Shown: piece after piece, positions 53,534 through 61,828 of the stretch
How positions within the stretch are numbered: position 1 is the first letter of the stretch
Layout of the letters: every line of letters begins with the position of its first letter
The notes under the pieces: model-generated
Told to the model about the DNA's origin: nothing
Seen by the model: the letters and a program-made list of their open reading frames with translations, nothing else
Databases searched by the model: none
Origin: DATDIC01 sp963764525
GTDB taxonomy: Bacteria; Pseudomonadota; Alphaproteobacteria; Acetobacterales; Acetobacteraceae
Assembly (NCBI GenBank): GCA_963764525.1
Contig: CAVXTC010000015.1
Coordinates: 23,818 to 87,817 of the forward strand
Length of the DNA stretch: 64,000 bases
Direction: 5' to 3'
Position numbers and translations under genes: made by a program

Positions 53534-54460
53534 TCAACTCTCGGCAGCTCCAGCAACTTGGACGCAATCAAGGCAATCTCTACCTCGGTCAGTGCCTGAG
53601 GAGGCAGGTACAGCCCGTGCCGACACCAATACCGGCTCGCCTTCGTCTAGCTGCAGTGCATCGGAGGGCATCGGTCCTTGCGGCTCCGGAAGAGCGCTGA
53701 GACCGCACAGGGTCGCTGCTTCCTCAACGTGCTCCGCCTCAACTTGGACAGCGCCCTTGCGGTCAGCCAGATAAAACGCCGCCCTTGAGAGCGTATTCAC
53801 GAGACGCGGAACGCGGCCCGAATACAACTCGATCCCAGCGATCGCGGCGTCGGTGATGAGATCACTGGAATGCCCGGTCCGTGCTAGGCGTGCGCTGAGG
53901 AACGCGCCGGTCTCTCCGGGGAGCAAGGGGGCAAGCCGCACGAGCGTCACGGGTCTGCTGCCGGCTGCGGCCGCAGAGAAGCGATCAGCCTCGTCGTCGG
54001 CCAGGACATGCTTGCAGGCGAGCACCAGAGCGGATTGCGGGTCCGCTGCAAGGTGCGCGAGTGCCGCCCCATCCATCCTGTCTGCCTCATCGATCAGCAT
54101 GACCCGGAAGGTCGCTTGTCCGTCGGGTGTTATCCACCCGTCCTGTCCGAGATCTCCGCGCCGGTGCAGGATCGTCGCGGCACCTGCCGTTTTAAGCGCG
54201 CGGGCGAGCTCCTCGAGCAGCAGCGTCTTGCCCGTTCCCGGGCCTCCCGCGACGACAACGACGCAAGGGCCGGAAAGGAAAGCCGTGAGCGCCCGCTCGC
54301 GTGCCTTCCTCCAGCCGCGATGCGCGACCGCCTGTCCCGCCTCGATCGTGACTGGGAGAACGGGGAACGGTGTTGCGGTGCTCAGCGCGACCCTAACGGT
54401 CGGACCTGAGGCCGGCTTGCCAATATTCCGATAATCTTGCCGGACTGGCGTCATTTCCAT
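53534..54460 (-). CDS. AAA ATPase of the ExeA/GspA type
   Basis: A P-loop ATPase of about 308 residues. Walker A is GGPGTGKTLLLEEL near residue 73, Walker B is FRVMLIDEADRMD near residue 118, and the sensor region is LVLACKHVLADDEADRF; the lid has ITDAAIAGIELYSGRVPRLVN, typical of ExeA/GspA-like ATPases of type II secretion. The start is ATG 54460 (MEMTPVRQD) or ATG 54454. The peptidoglycan-binding domain of ExeA is absent and no gspB or secretin gene is near. The C-terminal part after residue 270 is Pro/Ser-rich. The role is unknown; ATPases of this kind also occur in transposon-type (TniB-like) systems. Confidence 0.65.
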   Translation of the reverse strand: MEMTPVRQDYRNIGKPASGPTVRVALSTATPFPVLPVTIEAGQAVAHRGWRKARERALTAFLSGPCVVVVAGGPGTGKTLLLEELARALKTAGAATILHRRGDLGQDGWITPDGQATFRVMLIDEADRMDGAALAHLAADPQSALVLACKHVLADDEADRFSAAAAGSRPVTLVRLAPLLPGETGAFLSARLARTGHSSDLITDAAIAGIELYSGRVPRLVNTLSRAAFYLADRKGAVQVEAEHVEEAATLCGLSALPEPQGPMPSDALQLDEGEPVLVSARAVPASSGTDRGRDCLDCVQVAGAAES

Positions 54461-54658
54461 CCTGGCTGCAGCATTGATTTCGGGAATCCGACTGGCATAC
54501 TTCCCCGACTGGCGATATTCCCGACTGGCGATTTCATCACCGGCCTCCGGCACCCGGCGGATTGACGACCGGTGCCCTCGGCGCGCTTCTTTGCCACCGC
54601 CGGATATGGCGGCACGTGACGCTGTCGCCGCGAAATAAACTCAATTGAGGACCATGCG

Positions 54659-56084
54659 ATGCCCGATCGGCCCCTGGATTGCGTACTGCACCGCGCGGAC
54701 GGCGCCCGGCCGCTGTATGCGATCCGGCCAGCCGGGCTGGCAGGTTTCCTCGACACAATCCCGCCGGCGCAGGCCGGCTTGCTGCGTGAGACCGGGTTCA
54801 AGGCCGCCGCCCAGGAGCTGGCCTGGCTGCCGAACGAGACCGGGCTCGGTGCCGGCCGTGCTGGGATTGGGCGAGGATCGCTCGCCGTTCGCCTTCGGCA
54901 ATCTTGCGCTGCGGCTGCCCGAGGGCTCGGTCTGGCAACTGATCGAGGGCGACTTCGATACGGGCGACGCGACGTTGGGATTTTGCCTGGGCGGCTATCG
55001 GTTTACTGCGCTCAAGCCGGCCGGCCGCGGCACGGCGCATCTGGTCTGTTCCGCGGATGCGGCACGACAGAGCCTGGCCGAGGCGAGCGCGATCTGGATG
55101 GTTCGCGATCTGATCAATGCGCCGGCAAACCTTCTTGGCCCGGCCGAGCTTGCCGAGGAAACCGTCGCGCTCGGCCGCCGGCACGGAGCGGAGACGGCAA
55201 TGATCAGCAACGAGGCGCTGGACACCGGCTATCCGACCATCGCCGCGGTCGGCCGCGGTTCGGCGCGCCCGCCGCATGTTGCGATCCTGCGTTGGTCGGG
55301 CAGCCGTGCCCATCACGATGCGCCGCTCGTTTCGCTGTGCGGGAAGGGGGTCTGCTTCGATACCGGCGGGTACGATTTGAAGCCGTCGGCCGGCATGTTG
55401 CGCATGAAGAAGGACATGGGCGGGGCTGCCACCGCGCTTGGGCTGGCGCGGCTGATCATGGCCGCCGATTTGCCGGTCCGGCTGGCGGTGCGCATCGGTT
55501 GCGTCGAAAACTCGGTGTCCGGCACTGCGATGCGGCCGCTGGATGTGATCCGCACCCGGGCGGGACTGACGGTGGAGGTCGGCAATACCGATGCCGAAGG
55601 CCGTCTGGTGCTGTGCGATCTGCTGGCCGAGGCGGCGTCTGAATTGCCGGCGCTGCTGCTGGATTTCGCGACGCTGACCGGCGCTGCGCGGGTGGCGCTT
55701 GGCCCGGAGTTGCCGGCGCTGTTCTGCAACGATGAGGGCTGGGCCGCGACATTGTTGCAGCATGGTATTTGCTGTCACGATCCGCTTTGGCGCCTGCCGC
55801 TGTGGGATGGTTACGATCAGTGGCTGGCCAGTCCGGTGGCGGACGTGAACAACGTGTCATCGAAGCCATTCGCCGGTGCGGTGGTCGCGGCTTTATTCTT
55901 GCGACGGTTTGTTACGCCCCTTGCACCCTGGGCGCATCTTGATATATACGCTTGGAACGATCAGTCGCAGCCGGGTCGGCCCGAGGGTGGGGAGGCGCAA
56001 TCGATCCGCGGCGTGTTCGCCGCGATCGCTGAGCGATTTGCCAATTCGGAACCGAACCGGAACAGGCTGGTAACATCCTCGTGA
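54659..56084 (+). CDS. M17-family leucyl aminopeptidase, one frameshift
   Basis: A cytosolic zinc aminopeptidase of about 474 residues. ATG 54659 opens MPDRPLDCVLHRADGARPLY. An extra base near 54862 breaks the frame; the second frame continues VLGLGEDRSPFAFGNLALRL. The active site has CGKGVCFDTGGYDLKPSAGM with the metal-binding Lys and Asp, MKKDMGGAATALGLA, and the signature NTDAEGRL near residue 315. The Ser of FDSGG is replaced by Thr, and the second residue of the motif is Cys. The span is one base over a multiple of three. A MarR gene follows on the same strand. Confidence 0.87.
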
Positions 56085-56213
56085 GGGGCGTGCAACAAAT
56101 CTCGGGCCGGTGAGTAAACGACACACCGGACATACGCCTTCCGCATGTCGCGGCACGAGCAACGGACCATCCCGCGCCCGAACGGGACGCCGAAGCACAG
56201 GAAAGGATAGATC

Positions 56214-56657
56214 ATGGCATCGACCCCTGCTCCCGACCAACTGGTCGGCATCCTCAGGGACACTGTGGTTGCGCTGGTGCGCCGCGACGGCCCCGACCTG
56301 TCGGCCCGTCAGCTCGGCGTGTTCCTCACCTGCTATCTGCAGGACGGCGCCCACACCGTTCGCGGCCTGGCCGCCGACCTGCACGTTTCCAAGCCGGCGA
56401 TCACCCGTGCGCTGGATCGGCTGGGCGAGCTCGACCTGGCTCGCCGCAAGGTCGATCCGCAAGACCGGCGCAGCGTGCTGGTTCAGCGGACGCTGAAGGG
56501 TGCTGCGTTCCTGCGCGACCTGCGCACGATCATGACGGAAGCTGCTGTCCGCGGCACGTCGGGGTGGTTCGTCCACCGAAACGCACGCAAGGCGGGCGAC
56601 CGCATCTTCCTGAGGGTACTCACCGGCGCCGCTGGCGTTTGCGCAGGGCGCCGGTGA
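56214..56657 (+). CDS. MarR-family transcriptional regulator
   Basis: A winged-helix repressor of up to 147 residues. LSARQLGVFLTCYLQDGAHT and VRGLAADLHVSKPAITRALDRL (residues 47-68) hold the recognition helix; ARRKVDPQDRRSVLVQRTLKG is the wing with the conserved Asp-Arg-Arg. An AGGAAAGG ribosome-binding site precedes ATG 56214. The last 35 residues (after LRTIMTEAA) are not typical, so the true end may be altered by a shift. The target is unknown; the gene is followed by a repeat and the UMF1 transporter. Confidence 0.82.
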   Translation: MASTPAPDQLVGILRDTVVALVRRDGPDLSARQLGVFLTCYLQDGAHTVRGLAADLHVSKPAITRALDRLGELDLARRKVDPQDRRSVLVQRTLKGAAFLRDLRTIMTEAAVRGTSGWFVHRNARKAGDRIFLRVLTGAAGVCAGRR

Positions 56658-56701
56658 CTCGCGCGCGCCGCACTTCTGGTCCATCGATCCCGCGCGGAAA
56701 A

Positions 56702-56770
56702 GTAGGGCGGAGAAGCGTAGCGCATTTCGCCGAGCGAGGTGGCGGAATGCGCTGCGCTTTTCCGCCCTAC
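56702..56770. repeat. Large palindrome, second copy of the 10321-10388 family
   Basis: 69 bases: left arm GTAGGGCGGAGAAGCGTAGC, right arm GGCGGAATGCGCTGCGCTTT then TCCGCCCTAC. The 30-base right arm is the same as in the copy at 10321-10388. The loop differs. Confidence 0.75.
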
Positions 56771-56803
56771 GCCGCCACGCGTGCCCGGCGGTGACGGTAA
56801 GCG

Positions 56804-58057
56804 ATGAAACGCGTTACAGTGCTGGCTTGGTGCCTGTACGATTGGGCCTACAGCGCTTTCAGCACGATCGTGGTCACATTCGTCATCGCGACGTGGTTCG
56901 TGCGCGCGGTGGCCGCCGACCCCGCAAGCGGAACCGCCGCCTGGGCCGCGGCGCAGACCGTCGCCGGGCTGGTGATCGCGGTGATTGCCGCGCCGTTGGG
57001 CGCCGTTGCCGATCGCGGAGGCTGGCGCCGCGGCATGCTGGCGGGCTGCACCGCGCTCATGGCGCTGTGTACCGCCGGGCTGTGGTTCGTCCGGCCGCAT
57101 CCCGCCTCGGTCCCGCTTGCGCTGGTTCTGGTCTCCCTGGCGACGATCGCTTTCGAGATCGCCACCGTGTTCTACAATGCCATGCTGCCGGATATCGCGC
57201 CGCCCGGTCGGATCGGGCGCGTTTCGGGCCTTGCCTGGGGGCTCGGCTATGCGGGCGGACTGATCTGCCTGGTGCTCTGCCTGACCTTGCTGATCGATCC
57301 GAAGCCGCCGCTTTTCGGGCTGGCCGCCGAGCAGTCGGAGCCGGTGCGCGCCACGGCATTGTTCGCCGCCGGCTGGATCGCGATCTTCTCCTGGCCGGTG
57401 ATCGTGTTCGCTCCGTCGGACACGCGCCGGCCGGGCTGGCGGCCGGCGATTCGCCAAGACCTTGTCGCGCTCGCCCGCACCATCCGGGAAGCGGCGGCCG
57501 ACCGCACGCTGCTGCGGTTTCTGATCGCTCGGATGCTTTACACCGATGGGCTGACCACGCTGTTCGCGTTCGGCGGCATCTACGCCGCCGGAACGTTCGG
57601 CATGGATGCCCGCGATACGCTGCTGCTCGGCATCGCGCTGAATGTCACGGCCGGGATCGGCGCGCTGGGTTTCGCCCTGATCGAGGACCGGATCGGCGCA
57701 CGACGGATTGTTCTGCTGGCGGTCGGCGCGCTGACCGTGCTGGGGACGCTGGTGCTGCTGGCGCAGTCGGCCCGGGTATTCTGGGGACTGGCGCTCGGCC
57801 TGGGCATTTTCGTCGGCCCGGCACAGGCCGCGAGCCGCAGCCTGATGGCCCGGATCGCGCCGGCCGACGCGCGCAACGCCCATTTCGGGCTTTATGCGCT
57901 GTCCGGCCGGGTGACGGGTTTCATCGGGCCGCTCGGGCTCGGCGTGATCACCGCGGCCACCGGCAGCCAGCGCGCCGGAATGGCCGTCATCGTGGCCTTG
58001 CTCGGCGCCGGCGGGCTGCTGCTGGCGGCGACCCGGATCAATCCCCCCAGCGGCTGA
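56804..58057 (+). CDS. MFS transporter of the UMF1 (Atg22-like) group
   Basis: An inner-membrane transporter of 417 residues with 11-12 predicted helices. The opening is typical of UMF1 proteins: AWCLYDWAYSAFSTIVVTFV (residues 8-27), followed by ADRGGWRRGMLAG between helices 2 and 3, VFYNAMLPDIAPPGRIGRVSG near residue 127, and SRSLMARIAPADARNAHFGLYAL near residue 345. Substrate unknown; Atg22 relatives export amino acids, but that is not proof here. The gene converges with the WecA-type gene, with a 20-base overlap of the two 3' ends. Confidence 0.87.
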   Translation: MKRVTVLAWCLYDWAYSAFSTIVVTFVIATWFVRAVAADPASGTAAWAAAQTVAGLVIAVIAAPLGAVADRGGWRRGMLAGCTALMALCTAGLWFVRPHPASVPLALVLVSLATIAFEIATVFYNAMLPDIAPPGRIGRVSGLAWGLGYAGGLICLVLCLTLLIDPKPPLFGLAAEQSEPVRATALFAAGWIAIFSWPVIVFAPSDTRRPGWRPAIRQDLVALARTIREAAADRTLLRFLIARMLYTDGLTTLFAFGGIYAAGTFGMDARDTLLLGIALNVTAGIGALGFALIEDRIGARRIVLLAVGALTVLGTLVLLAQSARVFWGLALGLGIFVGPAQAASRSLMARIAPADARNAHFGLYALSGRVTGFIGPLGLGVITAATGSQRAGMAVIVALLGAGGLLLAATRINPPSG

Positions 58058-59091
58058 TATCGCCCGCCAGCCTCCGCACCCAGGCCAGCCAGGCCAGCTG
58101 CGGAAGCAGCGTCAGCAGCGGGACGAACGGCTTGAGCGCGGATGGCGCGGCGATGAACGCCAGGCAGCACAGCCCGCCAAAGATCGCGAACCCCCAATGC
58201 ACCAGCGCGACCGCCGGCGGCCGGCATCCCGGCCCGATTCGCCACCTGATACAGGTGGCCGCGGTGCGCGGCGGTCAGCCGCTCGCCCCGCAAGGCCCGG
58301 CGCGCCAGAGTGAACGCCACGTCGAACAGCACGCCGGACAGCAGCATCGGCACGAGCAGCAGGGACAGCTCGACGCCTTCGAACCGGCTTGCCACCACGC
58401 CGAGCATGGCCAGCACGAAGCCGCAGAACTGGCTGCCGACATCGCCCATGAAAATGCGCGCGCGGGGGAAGTTGAAGGGCAGGAAGCCGATCAGCCCGGC
58501 GGCCAGCAGCAGCGCGGCGAAATAGGCGAACCAGCCGCCATGCGCAGCGGCGATCCCGGCGAGGAAGCAGGCGGCGATCAGGGCCACTCCGCCGGCCAAT
58601 CCGTTCAGCCCGTCGATGAAGTTCATTGCGTTGGTGGCGAACAGGATCCAGGCCAGCGTCGCCGGACCGCCGACCCAGCCGACATAGAGCGGCCCGACAT
58701 AGGGCAGCCGGTAATCGCGCACATAGACGCCGGTGCCGACCGCGGCGAGCGCCGCCAGCAGTTGCGCCGCCAGCTTCACCGAAAACGGCCAGTCCCGCAG
58801 ATCGTCGAGGAACGACACCACGGCGATCAGCACCGAGGCTCCGATCACGCCGAGGAAATAGGGATTCGCCAGCCGGGAGAACTCGGCGAACCGGTACAGC
58901 AGGACGAGTCCCACCAGGAACGCCGCCACGATCCCCACGCCGCCGCTTTTCGGCATCGGGCGGGCATGCGCCTTGCGCTGGTCCGGCTGGTCCATCACGC
59001 CAATGGAGATCATCAGCCGCACCACCGCCGCGGACAGCAGGGCGAGGCCGCCGGCAAACGCCAGATGGTGCAGCAGGGCGAGGGTGGTCAT
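58038..59091 (-). CDS. WecA-type undecaprenyl-phosphate sugar-1-phosphate transferase, one frameshift
   Basis: A polytopic membrane enzyme of about 350 residues that moves a sugar 1-phosphate (GlcNAc type) onto undecaprenyl phosphate, the first step of O-antigen or related glycan synthesis. Motifs: DQPDQRKAHARPMPKSGGVGIV near residue 33, VVSFLDDLRDWPFSVKL with the conserved Asp pair, NAMNFIDGLNGLAGG with the catalytic Asp, and ARIFMGDVGSQFCGF; HRGHLYQVANRAGMP holds the His motif. An extra base near 58225 breaks the frame; removing it restores AVALVHWGFAIFGGLCCL, and the true end is RLAGDISRWGD with TGA at 58038. ATG 59091 starts it. The frame is open past the true end to 57892, which is an artefact. 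Confidence 0.88.
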
Positions 59092-59505
59092 CGCGGGTCG
59101 AACCCGCCTCCCCAACCAAGGGGCTGGGGAGCCGTGCGGCAGCTCCCGTTCCCATTGCGGGGTTCAGCGTCGGCATGACCGTGGAATGACCGATTGCGGT
59201 TCGGCAGGTCGGTGAGCCCGCGTATCATCTTCGTGGCCCTTCGTGGTCCTTCGCGATCTTCGTGTCGATCCTTCCGGCAGACCGGCCAGTTACCGGGTTC
59301 GCGGCGCGGCGTTCCTGGCGCATCGCGGGTCGGGCTGGTGTCTGATTGACGATTCCGAAGGTTCACACGAAGGGTCGCGGAGAACCACGAAGAGCCGCGG
59401 AGCACAACCCTACGATCGACGCGGTGCCGTTCGGAGGCGGCGATCTGGTGAAGACGTCGCGACGGGATCGTTGCGCGGCTTTGTGGCTCGTCAGCCGAAA
59501 TCGGG
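59092..59505. other. Intergenic region with an inverted ACACGAAG-type repeat
   Basis: 414 bases between wecA-type and rhodanese genes. No gene is visible. It holds an imperfect inverted pair: CTTCGTGGCCCTTCGTGGTC and on to 59265 (59229-59265), and ACACGAAGGGTCGCGGAGAA and on to about 59400 (59366-59400), about 80 percent complementary. Confidence 0.5.
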
Positions 59506-59916
59506 TTACTTCTGCCGCCAGGGCAGGCCATCCGCCTTCCAGCCGGTCACCGTGCCGCGGTGGCCGTCCGCATCGGGCGGTCCCTCGAACCCTTCGGCGA
59601 CGTTGTGGGCGTGCGGAAACCCGGCCTGTTCCGCGGCCCGGGCGGCGGCGGCGCTGCGCCCGCCGGTGCGGCAGATGAAGTACAGGTGGTGATCGGGGGT
59701 GAACCCGGCTTCTTTCAGGTGGTCCACGAACTGGCCGTTCACCTGCATGGCCGGATAGACCTGCCAGGGGATCAGCACGGCCTGCTTGCCGGCCTGGGCC
59801 AGATCGGGAATTCCGACGAAGTTCCACTCGGCGTCGGTGCGGACATCGACAAGCTGCGCCTGCGGGTCGGACCGAAGGGCTTCCCAGACCTGGGCGGGGG
59901 GCACATTGTCAACCAT
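59506..59916 (-). CDS. Rhodanese-like sulfurtransferase
   Basis: A single-domain rhodanese of 136 residues. LVDVRTDAEWNFVGIPDL near residue 24 and the active-site Cys in LYFICRTGGRSAAAARAAEQAGF near residue 90 define it; HNVAEGFEGPPDADGHRG follows. It moves sulfane sulfur from a donor to a thiophilic acceptor. The start is ATG 59916. It is divergent from cysteine synthase with only 29 bases between them, so the two may share control of sulfur metabolism. Confidence 0.9.
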   Translation of the reverse strand: MVDNVPPAQVWEALRSDPQAQLVDVRTDAEWNFVGIPDLAQAGKQAVLIPWQVYPAMQVNGQFVDHLKEAGFTPDHHLYFICRTGGRSAAAARAAEQAGFPHAHNVAEGFEGPPDADGHRGTVTGWKADGLPWRQK

Positions 59917-59945
59917 CTTCCAATCTCCGGCTGCACGAGGGAGCG

Positions 59946-60965
59946 ATGACCCAGTTGTATCACGACACAGGCTGGCAGGCAGACCTGGCGGCGGCAATCG
60001 GCCACACCCCTCTGATCCGGCTGCGCCGGGCGTCCGAGGCGACCGGTTGCACCATCCTGGGCAAGGCCGAATTCATGAGCCCGGGCGGATCGGTGAAGGA
60101 TCGCACCGGGCTCTACATCATCGCCGATGCCGAAAAACGCGGCGCGCTGAAGCCGGGCGGCACGATGGTGGAAGGGACCGCCGGCAACACCGGGATCGGC
60201 CTGACGCTGGTCGGCAACGCCCGCGGTTATCGTTGCGTGATCGTGATGCCGGAGACGCAAAGCCAGGAGAAGATCGACTTCCTGCGCATGATCGGCGCCG
60301 ATCTGCGGCTGGTCCCGGCCAAACCGTACCGCGACCCCGGCAATTATGTGCACGTGTCGCGGCGGATGGCGGAGGAAACCGCCGCGGCCCAGGGCAATAC
60401 GATCTGGGCCAACCAGTTCGACAATCTCGCCAACCGGGAGGGTCACCGGGCCTTCACCGGACCCGAGATCTGGGAGCAGACCGAGGGCAAGGTCGATGCG
60501 TTCACCTGCGCCTGCGGCACCGGCGGCACGCTGGCCGGGGTGGCGTTTGCGCTGAAGGAGAAGAATCCGAAGGTGCGGATCGTGCTGGCCGACCCCGAGG
60601 GCAGCGCGCTTTACGAATGGGTCAAGGGTCTGGAGATGACGGTCACCGGCAGCTCGATCACCGAGGGGATCGGGCAGTCGCGGGTGCCCGGCAACCTGGA
60701 GGGCGCGCCGATCGATGACGCGGTGAAGATTCCCGACCCCGAGGCGCTGGAGCAGATCTACGATGTGCTGATCCATGAGGGGCTGTCGGTGGGCACGTCG
60801 TCGGGGATCAACATCGCGGCGGCGGTGCGGGTGGCGAAGGACCTCGGGCCGGGGCACACGGTGGTGACGATCCTGGCGGATGGCGGATCGCGCTATCAGT
60901 CGAAGCTGTTCAACGTGGAGTTCCTGCGATCGAAGGGGCTGCCGGTGCCGGCGTGGATGGGGTGA
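59946..60965 (+). CDS. cysK: Cysteine synthase (O-acetylserine sulfhydrylase)
   Basis: A pyridoxal-phosphate enzyme of 339 residues that makes cysteine from O-acetylserine and sulfide. The cofactor Lys is in MSPGGSVKDRTGLYII near residue 50, the substrate loop in VEGTAGNTGIGLTLV near residue 79, the phosphate-binding glycines in CACGTGGTLAGVAFAL near residue 185, and SITEGIGQSRVPGNL near residue 235. It is a member of the cysteine synthase A group that is slightly longer than E. coli CysK (the usual TSGNT is TAGNT), so a related beta-replacement enzyme is possible. Start ATG 59946; the stop overlaps the next GTG. Confidence 0.87.
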   Translation: MTQLYHDTGWQADLAAAIGHTPLIRLRRASEATGCTILGKAEFMSPGGSVKDRTGLYIIADAEKRGALKPGGTMVEGTAGNTGIGLTLVGNARGYRCVIVMPETQSQEKIDFLRMIGADLRLVPAKPYRDPGNYVHVSRRMAEETAAAQGNTIWANQFDNLANREGHRAFTGPEIWEQTEGKVDAFTCACGTGGTLAGVAFALKEKNPKVRIVLADPEGSALYEWVKGLEMTVTGSSITEGIGQSRVPGNLEGAPIDDAVKIPDPEALEQIYDVLIHEGLSVGTSSGINIAAAVRVAKDLGPGHTVVTILADGGSRYQSKLFNVEFLRSKGLPVPAWMG

Positions 60966-61772
60966 GCGGCGGTCGCTCTCGCCGCTTTCTGCTGCGGGAT
61001 GCCGCCGCAATCTTTCTGTTATTGCCGGCGGTTTCCGCGGCCCGTGCGGATCAGCCGCCGGTTACGTTGAAACCTGGCGTCCTTCGCATCGGGACGTATT
61101 TCGTCAATCCGCCATTCGAGTTCGTGTCCGGCGGAGACAGGATCGGCTTCGAGGTCGATCTTATGAACGGGATCGCCCGACGGCTGGGTCTGCGTTCCGA
61201 GTTCGTGAACACGCGATGGGAAGTCATCATCCACGAGATGCAGGAGAACCGCTACGACTGCATCGTGGGTGGCATCACCATCACGCCCGGCCGTGAGCGG
61301 TTGCTCGCCTGGTCGGTTCCATACATGACGACGACGTTGAGCCTGATCGTCGATGCCGCGCGATCGCCGCCCGGACATGACGCTTGCCGATCTGAAGGAC
61401 GCGACCGTCGCGGTGCAGGCTGCCACGACCGACTACGATGCGGCGGTCGCGATGCAGCGGGCCGGCGCGATCGGCAATGTTCGGGTCTATCCGTTCGCCC
61501 GCATGGCGGATGCGATCACCGATCTTGTCGCCGGCCGCGTCAATGCGGTGATGAAGGTGTATCCGGTGGCGGCCTGGTTCGTACGGCAGACGCCGGGGTT
61601 GCGCATTCTCGCGCAGGTTCCCGATGATCCGCAGCCGCTGGGGATTGGCTTCAATCGGAACAATGCCGGCTTTCTCGCCGCTGTGAACAATGCTTTGGCC
61701 GACGCGCAGCGGGACGGAAGCTACCAGACCCTCGCGCGGCATTGGGGCCTGCTGCCGCAATTCCCACGATAG
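60962..61772 (+). CDS. Periplasmic amino-acid-type solute-binding protein, one frameshift
   Basis: A family 3 substrate-binding protein of about 269 residues. GTG 60962 overlaps the cysK stop (GTGA). A signal peptide with a near twin-arginine motif (SRRFLLRDAAAIFLLLPAVS) is followed by GVLRIGTYFVNPPFEF, VDLMNGIARRLGLRSEFV and GITITPGRERLLAWSVPYM. An extra base before about 61360 shifts the frame; the remainder (LADLKDATVAVQAATTDYDA, GRVNAVMKVYPVAAWFV and HWGLLPQFPR) is in the second frame. No permease or ATPase follows. It is coupled to cysK, which hints at a sulfur or amino-acid compound as ligand; this is inference. Confidence 0.83.
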
Positions 61773-61828
61773 CGCATAGGTGGTAACCATGGGGCCGGAG
61801 ACAAACAGTCCCGGCCGGGGAGGTTGCG

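Noticed and set aside
56483..57883. 466-codon minus-strand frame
   Set aside because: Antisense of the UMF1 transporter; composition is Arg/Gln/Gly-rich as expected for a shadow.
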